In this document: positions 50,913 through 62,216 of the stretch, in pieces
Layout: the number at the start of each line of letters is the position of its first letter
How positions within the stretch are numbered: position 1 is the first letter of the stretch
Source of the DNA: Siphonodentalium dalli
Taxonomy: Eukaryota; Mollusca; Scaphopoda; Gadilida; Siphonodentaliidae
Reading direction: 5' to 3'
DNA length: 64,000 bases
Assembly: GCA_032622095.1 (NCBI GenBank)
Contig: CP136063.1
Span: 277,567,426-277,631,425, forward strand
The notes under the pieces: model-generated
What the model saw: the letters and a program-made list of their open reading frames with translations, nothing else
What the model was told of the DNA's origin: nothing
The model's database searches: none
Made by a program: the position numbers and the translations under genes

Positions 50913-51032
50913 CAAGACATCTGTCTGTGCCGACCTGCCTGTATCCATCCGGGCAGACACACATGAACGAACCAACAAGGTTTTTACAATCATGCTTGCA
51001 GTCATGGCTTCCTTCAAGACATTCATCCAAGT
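50913..51032 (-). CDS. Fibrillin-like exon 8: cbEGF module
   Basis: A 120-nt phase 1-1 exon. It encodes DLDEC, six cysteines, [12 protein letters not shown] and the ending TDRCLG. The acceptor is ATTTCAG and the donor GTAAGC. The loop [13 protein letters not shown] is slightly compact. A TTAA-flanked MITE (50663-50890) ends about 18 bp past the donor, an unusually close insertion that leaves the splice site intact. Confidence 0.93.
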
Positions 51033-51534
51033 CTGAAATAAATGGGGAAAATACCATCACTTTATGAAATCACCAATTTATCAAACTTAGTGAGGCCCCT
51101 CTCCCATTCAGCTGCTTATGAGTAAATTCAATCGTGTGCAGGGAGGAATTTGATGAGAGCATTTGATTATTATTTGAATGGGGATGGTGTCCTGGGTGAT
51201 TGCAGGCGGCTACATGTATGGGCACCTTCACCCAATCAAATCATGCAGGTTGTTGTTGTTGTGCTGTGGCTGTGGCAGTGGGTGAAATCTCACATCGATG
51301 GGAAACTTATAGTTACTACTAAAAATCGGTCTGTGGATATAGTGAACGATTGTACAGTTTTGAATTATCGCCTATTCAAGTTTTCGATGTTGTGCAGTAT
51401 GCCGAAAATTAATATCTTTGATATCGGTGATGGTCACTTTATGGCGTCTAGTCATGCCCACTTACGGTTTCTTGCGTCTGTATAGAGGGGGCTTTTAAAA
51501 AGAAAAATAGCAAGTCATGTTTTAATATATTCTA

Positions 51535-51790
51535 ATATATGAAGAATAGGTTGCACCACAGGTATTGGCATAACCCCCATGGTGCCAAATTGAAACATAG
51601 GCACGATGGAGCCCAAATTTATAATAATCAAAGGAGAATATTTCAAAATAGGGAATAAGAATATCACTAACGCCTCATTCAAAGCACATGTGATAGTGAA
51701 CAGCGATACTAGTTTTCTGGAAGTTTTTATGATCCTGATAAATTTGAGAATGAGGCAATTTTGAGCAAACAATAGGTCTCGCACAGAACA
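51535..51790. repeat. Dispersed repeat family F, copy
   Basis: CATAACCCCCATGGTGCCAAATTGAAACAT resembles 60255-60285 (CATAACCCCACAGTGACAAATTGAAACATG), and CCCAAATTTATAA follows in both. It abuts the 47-bp array. Confidence 0.55.
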
Positions 51791-51794
51791 ATCA

Positions 51795-52850
51795 AAACTA
51801 TGTTTATATCTACTTACCATCACAATGTGTACCGGGGGTATAACTATGTTTATATCTACTTACCATCACAATGTGTACCGGGGGGTATAACTATGTTTAT
51901 ATCTACTTACCATCACAATGTGTACCGGGGGGTATAACTATGTTTATATCTACTTACCATCACAATGTGTACCGGGGGGTATAACTATGTTTATATCTAC
52001 TTACCATCACAATGTTGTACCGGGGGGTATAACTATGTTTATATCTACTTACCATCACAATGTGTACCGGGGGGTATAACTATGTTTATATCTACTTACC
52101 ATCACAATGTGTACCAGGGGTATAACTATGTTTATATCTACTTACCATCACAATGTGTACCGGGGGGTATAACTATGTTTATATCTACTTACCATCACAA
52201 TGTGTACCGAGGGGTATAACTATGTTTATATCTACTTACCATCACAATGTGTACCGAGGGGTATAACTATGTTTATATCTACTTACCATCACAATGTGTA
52301 CCAGGGGGTATAACTATGTTTATATCTACTTACCATCACAATGTGTACCGGGGGGGTATAACTATGTTTATATCTACTTACCATCACAATGTGTACCGAT
52401 GGGTATAACTATGTTTATATCTACTTACCATCACAATGTGTACCGAGGGGTATAACTATGTTTATATCTACTTACCATCACAATGTGTACCGGGGGGGTA
52501 TAACTATGTTTTATATCTACTTACCATCACAATGATGTACCGGGGGGTTATAACTATGTTTATATCTACTTACCATCACAATGTGTACCGGGGGGTATAA
52601 CTATGTTTATATCTACTTACCATCACAATGTGTACCGGGGGGTATAACTATGTTTATATCTACTTACCATCACAATGTGTACCGGGGGGGTATAACTATG
52701 TTTATATCTACTTACCATCACAATGTGTACCGGGGGGGTATAACTATGTTTATATCTACTTACCATCACAATGTGTACCGGGGGGGAGGGGGGGGGGGGG
52801 GGGGGGGGGGGGGTATAACTATGTTTATATCTACTTACCATCACAATGTG

Positions 52851-52887
<37 letters not shown>

Positions 52888-53430
52888 ATAACTATGTTTA
52901 TATCTACTTACCATCACAATGTGTACCGGGGGGTATAACTATGTTTATATCTACTTACCATCACAATGTGTACCGGGGGGTATAACTATGTTTATATCTA
53001 CTTACCATCACAATGTGTACCGGGGGGTATAACTATGTTTATATCTACTTACTCATCACAATGTGTACCAGGGGGGTATAACTATGTTTATATCTACTTA
53101 CCATCACAATGTGTACCGGGGGGGTATAACTATGTTTATATCTACTTACCATCACAATGTGTACCGGGGGGTATAACTATGTTTATATCTACTTACCATC
53201 ACAATGTGTACTGGGGGGTATAACTATGTTTATATCTACTTACCATCACAATGTGTACCGGGGGTATAACTATGTTTATATCTACTTACCATCACAATGT
53301 GTACCGGGGGGTATAACTATGTTTATATCTACTTACCATCACAATGTGTACCGGGGGGTATAACTATGTTTATATCTACTTACCATCACAATGTGTACCA
53401 GGGGGTATAACTATGTTTATATCTACTTAC
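51795..53430 (-). repeat. 47-bp minisatellite of exon-7 donor junctions (~35 units)
   Basis: On the minus strand each unit is GGTACACATTGTGATG (end of exon 7), then GTAAGTAGATATAAACATAG and TTATA, closed by a C run of 4-7. Two units carry expanded runs: 26 G after a single A (52788-52813) and 32 G (52855-52886) on the plus strand. The array joins exon 7 without a break. Every unit I read keeps GATG|GTAAGT except for small indels. Confidence 0.95.
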
Positions 53431-53553
53431 CATCACAATGTGTACCATCAGCAGACAGCTTGAATCCATAAGGACAGATACATTTAAAGCTCCCATGAGT
53501 GTTAATACATCGGAAAGCACAATTATTCAGTTGGCCGAGGCATTCATTAGCAT
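53431..53553 (-). CDS. Fibrillin-like exon 7: cbEGF module, origin of the 47-bp array
   Basis: This 123-nt phase 1-1 exon encodes a cbEGF. It opens DANEC and has six cysteines (the third in CAFRC). It carries CINTHGSFKCIC and ends DGTHCDG. The acceptor is TTATTTCAG and the donor GTAAGTAG. Its last 16 nt and the first part of the following intron form the unit of the tandem array at 51795-53430. Dozens of identical donors therefore follow the real one. Extending past the real donor meets TAG in the third codon. Confidence 0.93.
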
Positions 53554-53583
53554 CTGAAATAAGAATAATATCATTCATGTTTG

Positions 53584-53860
53584 TCATAACTCTAAAATCA
53601 AGTGGTTACTATTAACAATAATAACCACTTGATTTTAGAGTTATCCATCTTAGAACCGCAATTTGTCTGTTTGAGCACGTGGATCTGGAGAAGTTTTGGC
53701 CCAGATCTCCAAAAATTAACAAACTTCAAACATCGATATCTAATCACTCTGAGCTTTGATGGGTGGGTTCCTCGACTCGAATCAAATATTTTTTACCCCC
53801 GAAGCCAAAGAAATAGTAATTTAGGAGCGTCTGATCGGATTGAGTACCTTTAAATGATAT
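53584..53860. repeat. Dispersed element family E, short copy with terminal hairpin
   Basis: ATAACTCTAAAATCAAGTGG and its exact inverse CCACTTGATTTTAGAGTTAT (53587-53642) form a hairpin. The element then runs through CACTCTGAGCTTTGATGGGT to GGATTGAGTACCTTTAA. Confidence 0.75.
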
Positions 53861-53940
53861 GAAAACCACAAAATGAGCTAGAGGTGAGACTGTGTGATTG
53901 GTAATAACGATACCACCACAGTGCAATTGGGCTACATTAA

Positions 53941-54315
53941 CCCTTTACCCAACAGAAGGGCCCTGTGCCAATGCATTCTCTTATATATGCGAGTCGACCA
54001 TAGGTCGCCTCGCATATATAAGAGAATGCATTGGCTTAACACATTAAAAAATTATAAAATTGTTAAAGAATGTAAGAAAAAATGGTAAAAAAAGATTTTT
54101 TTTAAGCCAATTGCATTCTCTTATATATGCGAGGCGACCTATGGTCGACTCGCATATATAAGAGAATGCATTGGCACAGGGCATAACTGTAACTATCACA
54201 ATGTGGTCAAGGAGCCGGTTCCAATGATATCCATATTTGTATGGTTCTATTGAGACAGACCGAAGATATTTTAGGCTGTTGAAGCTTTATTTGGCCGGTT
54301 TGTTTGGGTAAAGGG
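53941..54315 (+). mobile_element. TTAA MITE family A, complete copy
   Basis: TTAA at 53937-53940 and 54316-54319. Ends CCCTTTACCCAACAGAAGGG and TTTGGGTAAAGGG. Both palindromic modules are present. It carries the CAAGGAGCCGGTTCC variant of the subfamily found in the 54-bp array. Confidence 0.9.
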
Positions 54316-54329
54316 TTAAGAAGCCATAT

Positions 54330-55505
54330 TAACTCTTTCACCACCGAATTTACAGAGGTAAATTAGTCAGGACAACGGGTTTACAGCAGTATGTACGTAA
54401 ATTATGTGTCTCAGGTGTAGGGCATTCATACTAGTATTTATAAATATGGTAGGTATGACACCCATATATTGTCATGACCCGTGATGACTACCCATCAATT
54501 TGCATGCCCTGCCCATGGATGGCATCACATGATTGTGTTCACGTCACCATGGCAACACATGTCAGGTGTGAAAAGGTGCGTAAATACGTTTGAACTCAAT
54601 GAATACTGTTACAGTTAATTTGATTTGCAATATTTCACCACAGAATTATAGACCAAACGCAGGTTCAGGTGTTTAGTTATCATTGTATTCATAACTTGTC
54701 TTAGTTTTAGCATATGTGGTGATTATGAATGTAGTTAGCAGGTGTGCAGATTAGCATAATGATGAGAACAGACCAGTACCAACCTAGTATGCACAAAATG
54801 ATGTTATTTGACTGAAATAGACACATTTTCCAGCATTTGGGCCAACACGTATTTACTTGTGATCATGCTGATGAATTATATTATATGACTAACTTTCCAA
54901 CTACAATAACTGCCAATGTCATCATCGCGTTCCCAAAATGTGTATGCATGTCAATGTCATGTTAAAACATGCACTCGCAGCTACTTTTATTGAAGTTGCA
55001 ACATTGCGGTACGGTGATTTTCATAACATTGCATTGAAAATAGGAGACCACAAATAAAACATCGCTACAAAGGACAGCATAATCTTCTTTATTTCATAAA
55101 CTTATAATGTTATCGGTATGTGTTTGTGATAAACAATAATAAACCAAATCGGTATGGGACACAAAACACCACACCTGTCGGCAGCGTTTCGTCGACATGT
55201 TTTAGTAAACTCCAAAATAGAAATCGTGACATCATATAGGTGATGTCTATCTTTAGGCCAGGAACATCTCTTTATAGGCATACATGTTAGGTCTGCATAC
55301 ACAACAATCAATTAGTATTGACACAACATATCACACATATGATAACCAAATAGCTAACCAATAAAATAATTTGTATATCACTGTAAACATGGTATTAGTG
55401 CTTGTTATTTCCGAAAAATAAGCTCTGAATGCTAAAGCAGGCTACAGTGTTGAAAGTAAATTACGTCGTGCCCGCTAAAGCGGGCTGCGGTGTTGGAAGA
55501 GTTGA
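54330..55505. mobile_element. Possible larger element with CTCTTTCACCAC / GTGTTGGAAGAG ends
   Basis: TTAACTCTTTCACCACCG at 54330 and CGGTGTTGGAAGAGTTGA near 55490 are roughly inverted. The interior holds no coding region that I recognise. Weak support. Confidence 0.3.
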
Positions 55506-55559
55506 TGTATTTGTTTTTGGAAAAAAAAGAAAAGAAATACAAGCTCAGACAAAAGTTTG

Positions 55560-55795
55560 CATGTTAGGAAAAAGGGAGATTACTCCACTAAAATAAGTTG
55601 GATTGACATCATAATCACAGGTGCAGATTCCCATGGTACTAAATATCTGTGCCAGGTTTCAAAACAATTGACCATAAATGTAGGAATAGAAGTTCAACAA
55701 AATTGAGTCCAATGATGGATGGACAGACAGGCAGACGGACTGATTCCAATATACCCCCCATAACTGTGTTACTGGGGGTATAAAAAGTAGTTTTG
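55560..55795. repeat. Dispersed repeat with GACAGACAGGCAGACGG tail
   Basis: Contains the GATGGATGGACAGACAGGCA tail and the inverted pair ATACCCCCCATAAC / GTTACTGGGGGTAT at its end. The motif style is the same as 4850-5335 and 8155-8990. Confidence 0.55.
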
Positions 55796-55872
55796 CGGTA
55801 GTCATGTTTAGCAATAATAGCTAGGTATAGTTATTACAACTAAATATGGGATTTGAAGATGTCTTAACTCAC

Positions 55873-55989
55873 CAACGCAGGTTCCATCTCGGCTGACCTC
55901 ATAACCTTTGTTACATGAACACTCAAATGATCCAACTAGATTTGAACATGTTCCGTTCCCACAAATGCCATGGGAACATTCATCTTCAT
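55873..55989 (-). CDS. Fibrillin-like exon 6: cbEGF module
   Basis: A 117-nt phase 1-1 exon, the shortest cbEGF exon here (39 residues). The acceptor is CTTTTAG and the donor GTGAGT. It starts DEDEC, so it is strongly acidic. It carries six cysteines and [12 protein letters not shown] and ends DGTCVG. The shortening lies in the loop between cysteines 1 and 2 (CSHGIC), which is within the family range. No repeats of this exon are seen in the adjacent introns. Confidence 0.92.
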
Positions 55990-56200
55990 CTAAAAGAGAA
56001 TATCAACAATATTAAATCATCCGACCTGGTTTGTCCATGCAATGTTATCATTTGTTACTACTAAACCGAATGGTGTAGACATCAATAATCTGCTCACAGA
56101 ATGGTGCATATGTCATTATCCATGCTTTACTATTAAATATCTTTAAAATGTGACTTTCATAAGGAGAGGCATATCAACACTAATGAGATGCATATGTTAA

Positions 56201-56455
56201 CCCTTTCATTACGGGAGCTTCGCATTCGCAGCATTGAAGATCCTGTGCCAGTGCATTCTCTTATATATGCGAGTCTCCCTCAGGGAGAATGCTCAGGGAG
56301 AATGCACAGGGAGAATGCACTGGCTTACAAGGTCAAGGTAAATATTGTTAGGCCAATGTATTTATTATCTTATATAAGCAAGGCTCCCTAAATATATGAG
56401 AATGCATTGGCACAGGGTATTCGCAAAATTTCAGGAAGCTCCGGTCATAGAAGGG
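56201..56455. mobile_element. TTAA MITE family C, complete copy
   Basis: TTAA at 56197-56200 and 56456-56459. Ends CCCTTTCATTACGGGAGC and GCTCCGGTCATAGAAGGG. Interior as in the copy at 50663, with a short local repeat CAGGGAGAATGC. Confidence 0.85.
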
Positions 56456-56550
56456 TTAAACAAAGTTTGATCTTTAATGTGGCCTAGAAGCAGGACAATT
56501 TACCTTTATCTCATGATGTAATAAATGATACCTTTATATCAGCAACATAA

Positions 56551-56818
56551 TAACTGAGATAATTGGTACCACTGTGACTGGCTTTATAACAGGGTGCATC
56601 GACATTCCCACCTGTAATTAATCATCTAACCGAGATATCCAGTGCTGTTGTTACTGACTTTGTAACCCGGTTGACATTCACACCTGTAATTAATCACCAC
56701 ACTAACCGAGACATTCATTGCCATAGCGACTGATTTTGTAACCAGGTGGGCATTCACACCTGTAATTAATCACACTAAATGAGACATTCAGTGCACGCCT
56801 GTAGTTAATCATACTAAC
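56551..56818 (-). repeat. Degenerate 74-bp array of exon-5 donor junctions (~4 units)
   Basis: Each unit on the minus strand copies about the last 60 nt of exon 5 followed by GTTAGTGTGATTAA-like intron. The copies at about 56627 and 56701 keep CTCG|GTTAG. The one next to the exon has an internal deletion and a lost donor (ATTTAG). Divergence is much greater than in the other arrays, so this is an older or unhomogenised example. Confidence 0.85.
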
Positions 56819-56944
56819 CGAGGCATTCAGTACCGCTGCGACTGACTTTGTAACCAGGTGGGCATTCACACCTGTATGCACCATCTGTGTTGATACAGCG
56901 ACCATTCTTACAGAGACTGGCATCATTCATACACTCATTTATAT
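56819..56944 (-). CDS. Fibrillin-like exon 5: cbEGF module with donor-array downstream
   Basis: This 126-nt phase 1-1 exon encodes a cbEGF. It begins DINEC, has six cysteines and CINTDGAYRCEC, and ends GTECLG. The acceptor is TTTTCCAG. The donor is GTTAGT, weaker than its neighbours. About 60 nt of the 3' end of this exon plus 14 nt of intron are repeated about four times in degenerate form directly downstream (56551-56818). Reading past the donor gives TAG at once, so use of a distal copy would truncate the protein. The exon itself looks intact. Confidence 0.92.
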
Positions 56945-57015
56945 CTGGAAAATAAAAACATGGACACTCACAACCGGATTTTGACTAAGAGAGATAAGTA
57001 AACACAATCATTTAA

Positions 57016-57080
57016 CCCTTTACCCAACAAAACGGCCAAATAAAGCTTCAACAGCCTAAAATATCTTCGGTCTGTTTCAT
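57016..57080 (-). mobile_element. TTAA MITE family A, solo end
   Basis: After TTAA (57012-57015) the right terminus appears in reverse (CCCTTTACCCAACAAAACGG, then AATAAAGCTTCAACAGCC). It stops after about 65 bp. Confidence 0.75.
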
Positions 57081-57499
57081 ACTTTAACAGCTGAATTAAG
57101 ATTGTTGTTCTAAAATTGGGCCCTATTTCTGTACTACATGCTAACTGCGACTTTTAGTGCCCATACAATAGCTGAGAACACACATTGATATTTCAGGAGA
57201 CGATAAAAATTAAATCGAGAATGGAGAATCACAATCTCGATTTTCAATTTTTGAATCATCAAATATAAAATTGCAGCTTCAGGACATTTTCGAATCAAAT
57301 AGAAAATCGAAGCTTCGCAAGGCCCTACTCAACAGTGTTTCAAATTTCACCCTGTTACATTCCTATGGGCAAGAGACATTGGTCACAATTATGCTCCACC
57401 ACTCATGAATGTGTCAGGGAGTCATTTGGATATTATCAGTAAGATAATTCTGATGCACATACATATACATAGCTTACATGGTCTTCGATTGTAACTTAC

Positions 57500-57565
57500 C
57501 TGATATATCCCCGTTTGGATCCTCGACATATCCAAAACCAGCTGGACACAGCACCTGGAAACTAC
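57500..57565 (-). CDS. Fibrillin-like exon 4: second part of TB module 1
   Basis: A 66-nt phase 1-1 exon that is too small for a routine ORF search. It completes TB module 1. Read after the previous exon it gives PEEG-SFQVLCPAGFGY and then an acidic linker VEDPNGDIS. This is the typical LCPxGxGY ending of TB domains and holds the eighth cysteine. The acceptor is TCTGATAG and the donor GTAAGT. The last codon joins the next exon to make DINEC. The intron sits at the same place as in the second TB module of this window (exons 10/11). Confidence 0.88.
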
Positions 57566-57689
57566 CTATCAGAAAAATTTAAACATGTACATTAGCTACT
57601 TAGGAAATCTTGAATAAAATATTGTTGCAATACAGGGGGTGGTGGAAGCACTGAGGGGCAACGAGGCACAACCTTCACCATTTCTTTAC

Positions 57690-57896
57690 TAAATGGATTC
57701 TCCCAGTCAGTTATAAAAGTTTGTATTGGAACAGTCTAATATTTATCTGGAGGGGTGTTCAGGAAATATAAGCAGACGACACAGATAATAGAAAGTTCAA
57801 AAGCAATCCTATTCATTGTTGGGAAATGTTCAGATAATAAGTTTGTTTGCTAAACTTATTACCTGAACATTTCCTAAGGCAATTGATTGACAGGGT
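57690..57896 (-). mobile_element. TTAA MITE family B, reverse copy
   Basis: Reads in reverse CTAAATGGATTCTCCCAG, GGTGTTCAGG, then the TTCAGATAATAAGTTTG stem and its inverse, ending CAGGGTTAA. Ends are decayed. Confidence 0.7.
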
Positions 57897-57978
57897 TAAT
57901 AAGGCCTATATAAAATAAAAAGTAAACTTTTTTCTCTTGCCTTATAAAGCGTCAAATAACTTTTCAATGACCCATTAA

Positions 57979-58347
57979 CCCTTTACCCGGCCAAAACCGG
58001 CCAAATAAAGCTTCAACAGCCTAAAATATCTTCGGTCTGTCTCAATAGAACCATACAAATATGGATATCATTGGAACCGGCTCCTTGACCACATTGTGAT
58101 AGTTACAGTTATGCCCTGTGCCAATGCATTCTCTTATATATGCGAGTCGACCATAGGTCGCCTCGCATATATAAGAGAATGCATTGGCCTAAAAAAAATC
58201 TTTTTTTTAATACTTTTTACCATTTTTTCTTACATTCTTTAACAATTTTATAATTTTTAATGTGTTAAGCCAATGCATTCTCTTATATGGTCGACTCGCA
58301 TATATAAGAGAATGCATTGGCACAGGGCCGTTCTGTTGGGTAAAGGG
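57979..58347 (-). mobile_element. TTAA MITE family A, complete reverse copy
   Basis: TTAA at 57975-57978 and 58348-58351. It reads as the complement of the other copies, from CCCTTTACCCGGCC to GTTCTGTTGGGTAAAGGG. Both palindromic modules are present, one with a shortened stem. Confidence 0.9.
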
Positions 58348-58537
58348 TTAATATGAGCTAACTGTTCAGCTATCGAACTCCCATTAGGAAATAGTGGCAT
58401 GGGGGAGGAATTCCTCCACCGAGGACAACTATTTTAGCATAGTCAAAGACATGCAAATCGTGCAATATTTAGCTCTGTATCAGAGATAAAAGGAAGCATG
58501 AAGCCATACAAGCCTGGATATAGTGTGATATTTATCA

Positions 58538-58900
58538 GAATGAGGTTCCCAGAGGGTGAATTTAGTAACGCTATCATGCACAGTGGACTAGCATCACCAA
58601 ATTCATCCTCTCGAAACCGCATTCTGCTAAGGCATCAACTGCTATGGGAGACCTAGGCTCGGATTGAAGTTCCCCATTTGAAGTTGGTAATGTTCACCCA
58701 TTAGTCACCTCGATTATGCATTTTATCATCTGCAAATTAGGGGATATAGAAACTGAACAGAAGGGGAAAAATAACTAAAAACAATGTTAATTTGAGATTA
58801 TAGACACTTCCCAGAAGATGAGGCCTGAGAAGAATGAGGTTCCCAGAGGGTGAATCTGGTTACAATAGCCCCCTGTGCAGGATAGAGTCAGTAAATTAAC
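58538..58900. repeat. Dispersed CAGAGGGTGAAT hairpin element
   Basis: AGAATGAGGTTCCCAGAGGG appears at about 58538 and again near 58833, with inverted partners. The sequence between (TGCTATGGGAGACCTAGG, TCACCTCGATTAT, TTAGGGGATATAGAAACT) matches the parts of 39540-39950 and 63300-63500 in order. Confidence 0.75.
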
Positions 58901-59429
58901 CGCAGGCACTCATGGTTGTTTATACGTTAGGTGCAGGTGAATGACGTCATATATTTTTGTTCTATATCCATCAGTGATTTTTCAAAGATCGCGGGTATGG
59001 ATTTTGGAGAAATTGTCACATGACTTCCAGTTAGCAACAGTGAGGAGATTGCCAAAACGTAGAATCAGGAATGAAGCATCGCAATGAAAACGAAAGTAGC
59101 TACTTCACAATTTACGAAGAATTCCCATGTCTTTTAGGCCTATTAATTTCATTTAGACCAATTTCGTTGGTTAGCTTATAATGAAGACAAAATATGAAGA
59201 TGTCATGACACGGTTTCTGACATCATTTTGGATTTGAGGGCCAGAATCAAGAATAAATTCCACAATCCATGACAGGTCTCGTCAAGTTGTCATATTGTCT
59301 CTGTCGCCACCGTTGCATGGTGTTCAATAAATTATTTTTAGCCTTATGTCGCCAATAAAAGGCACATTTGAGGCACAGCATGTGTGGTTGCTCCACTACG
59401 TATCACGTACAATTCATATTATTCATTGG

Positions 59430-59955
59430 TGGGAAATGTTCAGATAATAAGTTCAATCTGGTCATTTGTTGATCTTTGTGGAGCTCCGTGGCCAGTGGTT
59501 AGCGTGTCGGACTTGTATTCGCTGTAAACATGTCGATATGGGTTTGCGGCACGTCGATGGTCATTGAGTCTCCACATAGCAGTGGCTTGGTCGCTTTGAG
59601 CAATGTGCAATTGTCGGATTGCTCGCTGTTTCAAAACCTACGCCAAGTTGTGACCCTTGAGCAAGGTCGCTCGTACTGTGTCGGCTTCGCATCACTCATG
59701 TGTTAAAAGAATACCAGTCAGCTTGTCATACTGATGAGTATCAGAGCATGTTCTGATCAAACTAGAGCAGTGCCTGCAATGGCTGCAGCCGGTTCATTGG
59801 TTGGCTTGTACAAAAGACTTGGGTAATATTGTACCAAGCGTGTTAGAGCAAGTAAATGGTTAATCGCTATATAAAACTGGTCATTATTTATTATTATTAT
59901 TTTATTATCTGAACCTTTCCTGGGAACTACTCATCAATTTAGTATAGAAAGGGTT
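59430..59955 (-). mobile_element. TTAA MITE family B interrupted by a SINE
   Basis: TTGGTGGGAAATGTTCAGAT at 59426 and TTTAGTATAGAAAGGG ending at 59955 (TTAA next) are the two parts of one family-B element. They are separated by the SINE at 59476-59905. The right end lies about 20 bp from the exon-3 donor. Confidence 0.75.
59476..59905 (+). mobile_element. tRNA-derived SINE
   Basis: The head GTGGCCAGTGGTTAGCGTGT fits a tRNA A box. A decayed B box follows (ATGGGTTTGCGGCAC), then the body word GACCCTTGAGCAAGGT common to several animal SINEs. It ends AATCGCTATATAAAACTGG with an ATTATTATT tail. About 430 bp with no open frame. It needs a LINE partner that is not in this window. Confidence 0.75.
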
Positions 59956-59977
59956 AAAGGTGCTGTGTATAGTTTAC

Positions 59978-60124
59978 CTTCCTCTGGATATGGACAGACT
60001 TCACACGGAGATCCCCAGCCAGCATGGTGTGCACAACAGCACTGAGCCTTAGTCATGTTATATGGCTGCGGACTCAAGCATCGGCCGTGCTCAAATACCT
60101 CATAGCAGTTCCCTCTCCGAACAT
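59978..60124 (-). CDS. Fibrillin-like exon 3: first part of TB module 1
   Basis: This 147-nt phase 1-1 exon carries the first 49 residues of an 8-cysteine TB (TGF-beta-binding-protein-like) domain. In order there is a cysteine in RRGNCYE, one in GRCLS, the diagnostic CCC triplet after KAQ, then GWGSPCEVCPYPEE. Seven of the eight cysteines are here. The acceptor is CTTGTAG and the donor GTAAAC. The remaining cysteine is supplied by the 66-nt exon at 57565-57500. Together they make 71 residues, normal for a TB domain. A MITE end with its TTAA lies about 20 bp past the donor. Confidence 0.92.
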
Positions 60125-60227
60125 CTACAAGTAAAGAGCCCAAAACAGTACATATTCTGCATGGGGCGAAAGTAATACACAAATAATCCGTTCATTTCAT
60201 TCCATAATCATGTAGTACGTAGCAACA

Positions 60228-60495
60228 AGAAATTGCATCACAGATGTTGCCATAACCCCACAGTGACAAATTGAAACATGAACAGATCAGAACCCAAATT
60301 TTAAAGCAAACCAACATTTGAGTCTTTAGAATTCCTCAAATATATCGCAAGCAGGATTTAGTACATAATACTATGTCATCAAATTCGCAGAAAATAATTT
60401 CCAACAGATCTTTCTTTTCTTGGCGCCAAAATACACCAAAAATATCCCCAAGGTGGCAGAGTTCCAAGAAAAACAAGATGGCGTCTATCAACCTA
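60228..60495. repeat. Dispersed repeat family F, copy 2
   Basis: Shares ATTGAAACATG, CCCAAATTT and flanking order with 51535-51790. It ends in AAAACAAGATGGCG. Confidence 0.5.
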
Positions 60496-60571
60496 TCCTA
60501 TCTGACAGTGAAGAATTAAAGCCTGTTTCTCACAATAGACATTGTATTTAGTACCGAGTTCAAACTCTCAC

Positions 60572-60697
60572 CTCTACATTCTCGTCCACTAGATGACAGC
60601 ATGAATCCTTCTGGACACTGACAATTATAGCTACCAATCGTGTTTATACATCGACCTCCTCGACAAATTCCTCGCTGTGTTATGCACTCATCGGTAT
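60572..60697 (-). CDS. Fibrillin-like exon 2: cbEGF module
   Basis: A 126-nt, phase 1-1 exon, the canonical size for a fibrillin cbEGF exon. The acceptor is TTTTTTGCAG and the donor GTGAGA. It encodes DTDEC at the start, six cysteines, the hydroxylation motif CINTIGSYNCQC, and ends GRECRG. Its last codon splits with the next exon, which begins the first TB module at 60124. I see no frameshift or missing cysteine. Confidence 0.93.
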
Positions 60698-60946
60698 CTG
60701 CAAAAAATATAATTATATACATTTTATTGAGCAATAACTTGATATCCATATATTCATTTGTTGGGATGTTAATATCGTTAAATAAATTAATAAGTTAAAG
60801 ACATGGTCTATCTCATCCAGGCACCACTTTCTACAATAATAACATTTTTATGAAACTCGACTTGAAGTGACCTCACCACTGCTGTTCCCAAACAAACACA
60901 TGAGAAACATCTGGTGTTACAAATATTTCACATAAGAGTGTTTTAA

Positions 60947-61563
<617 letters not shown>

Positions 61564-61844
61564 TCAATGACGAGTAGTTCCCTTTAACCCTTTGAGTGCC
61601 AGGTCGATTTTTGTATCAACCCATATACCCTGTGACAATGCATTCTCTTATATTTGCGAGTCGACCATAGGTCGCCTCGTATATATAAGAGAATGCATTG
61701 GCCTAACAATGTTTTTTTTTTTACAATTTTAATAATTTATTCTTATATTCTTTAAGAGGGATTGTAATTCAATTGAGTATTTGTCACTAAAATCAAGCAT
61801 TCTGATTGGCCGAGAGCGGCTAACTTTCGTTTTCGATTCACCGA

Positions 61845-62060
61845 CATCGGCCGCTTCAGCGTGCATCAAATCTGATTGTAGCACGGTCAAATGTAATCGG
61901 CGCAGAACGAGTAGCGACACGAGCACACCCGCGCGTTGTTGTCTATAGATACCGTTCATCGGCCGCTTCAGCGTGCATCAAATCTGAATGTGGTACGGTA
62001 CAATTTGATCGGCGCAGAACGGAGTAGCGAAACGAGCCAACCCGCCCCACAGGAAATGGT
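61845..62060. repeat. Two tandem copies of a ~112-bp sequence
   Basis: CATCGGCCGCTTCAGCGTGC occurs at about 61846 and 61958. Each is followed by ATCAAATCTGA and GGCGCAGAACG in the same spacing. Confidence 0.8.
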
Positions 62061-62216
62061 TACAAGGCAGTGTTCCTAGTAACGCAATGGACACACCCAA
62101 TGATTTGTGCACGGTGACAACGGCGAAATGAAAGTCTCGATTTGTGTCATGAAAATGACTAAATGATACTTTTTATACAGTTTTTTTGCAAATTCCTTGC
62201 TAGATTGAATTACAAT

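Noticed and set aside
51965-53363. Glycine-rich and CVPGGYNYVYIYLPSQ-type repeat ORFs
   Set aside because: They are by-products of the 47-bp donor array. They shift frame between units and have no independent start or domain.
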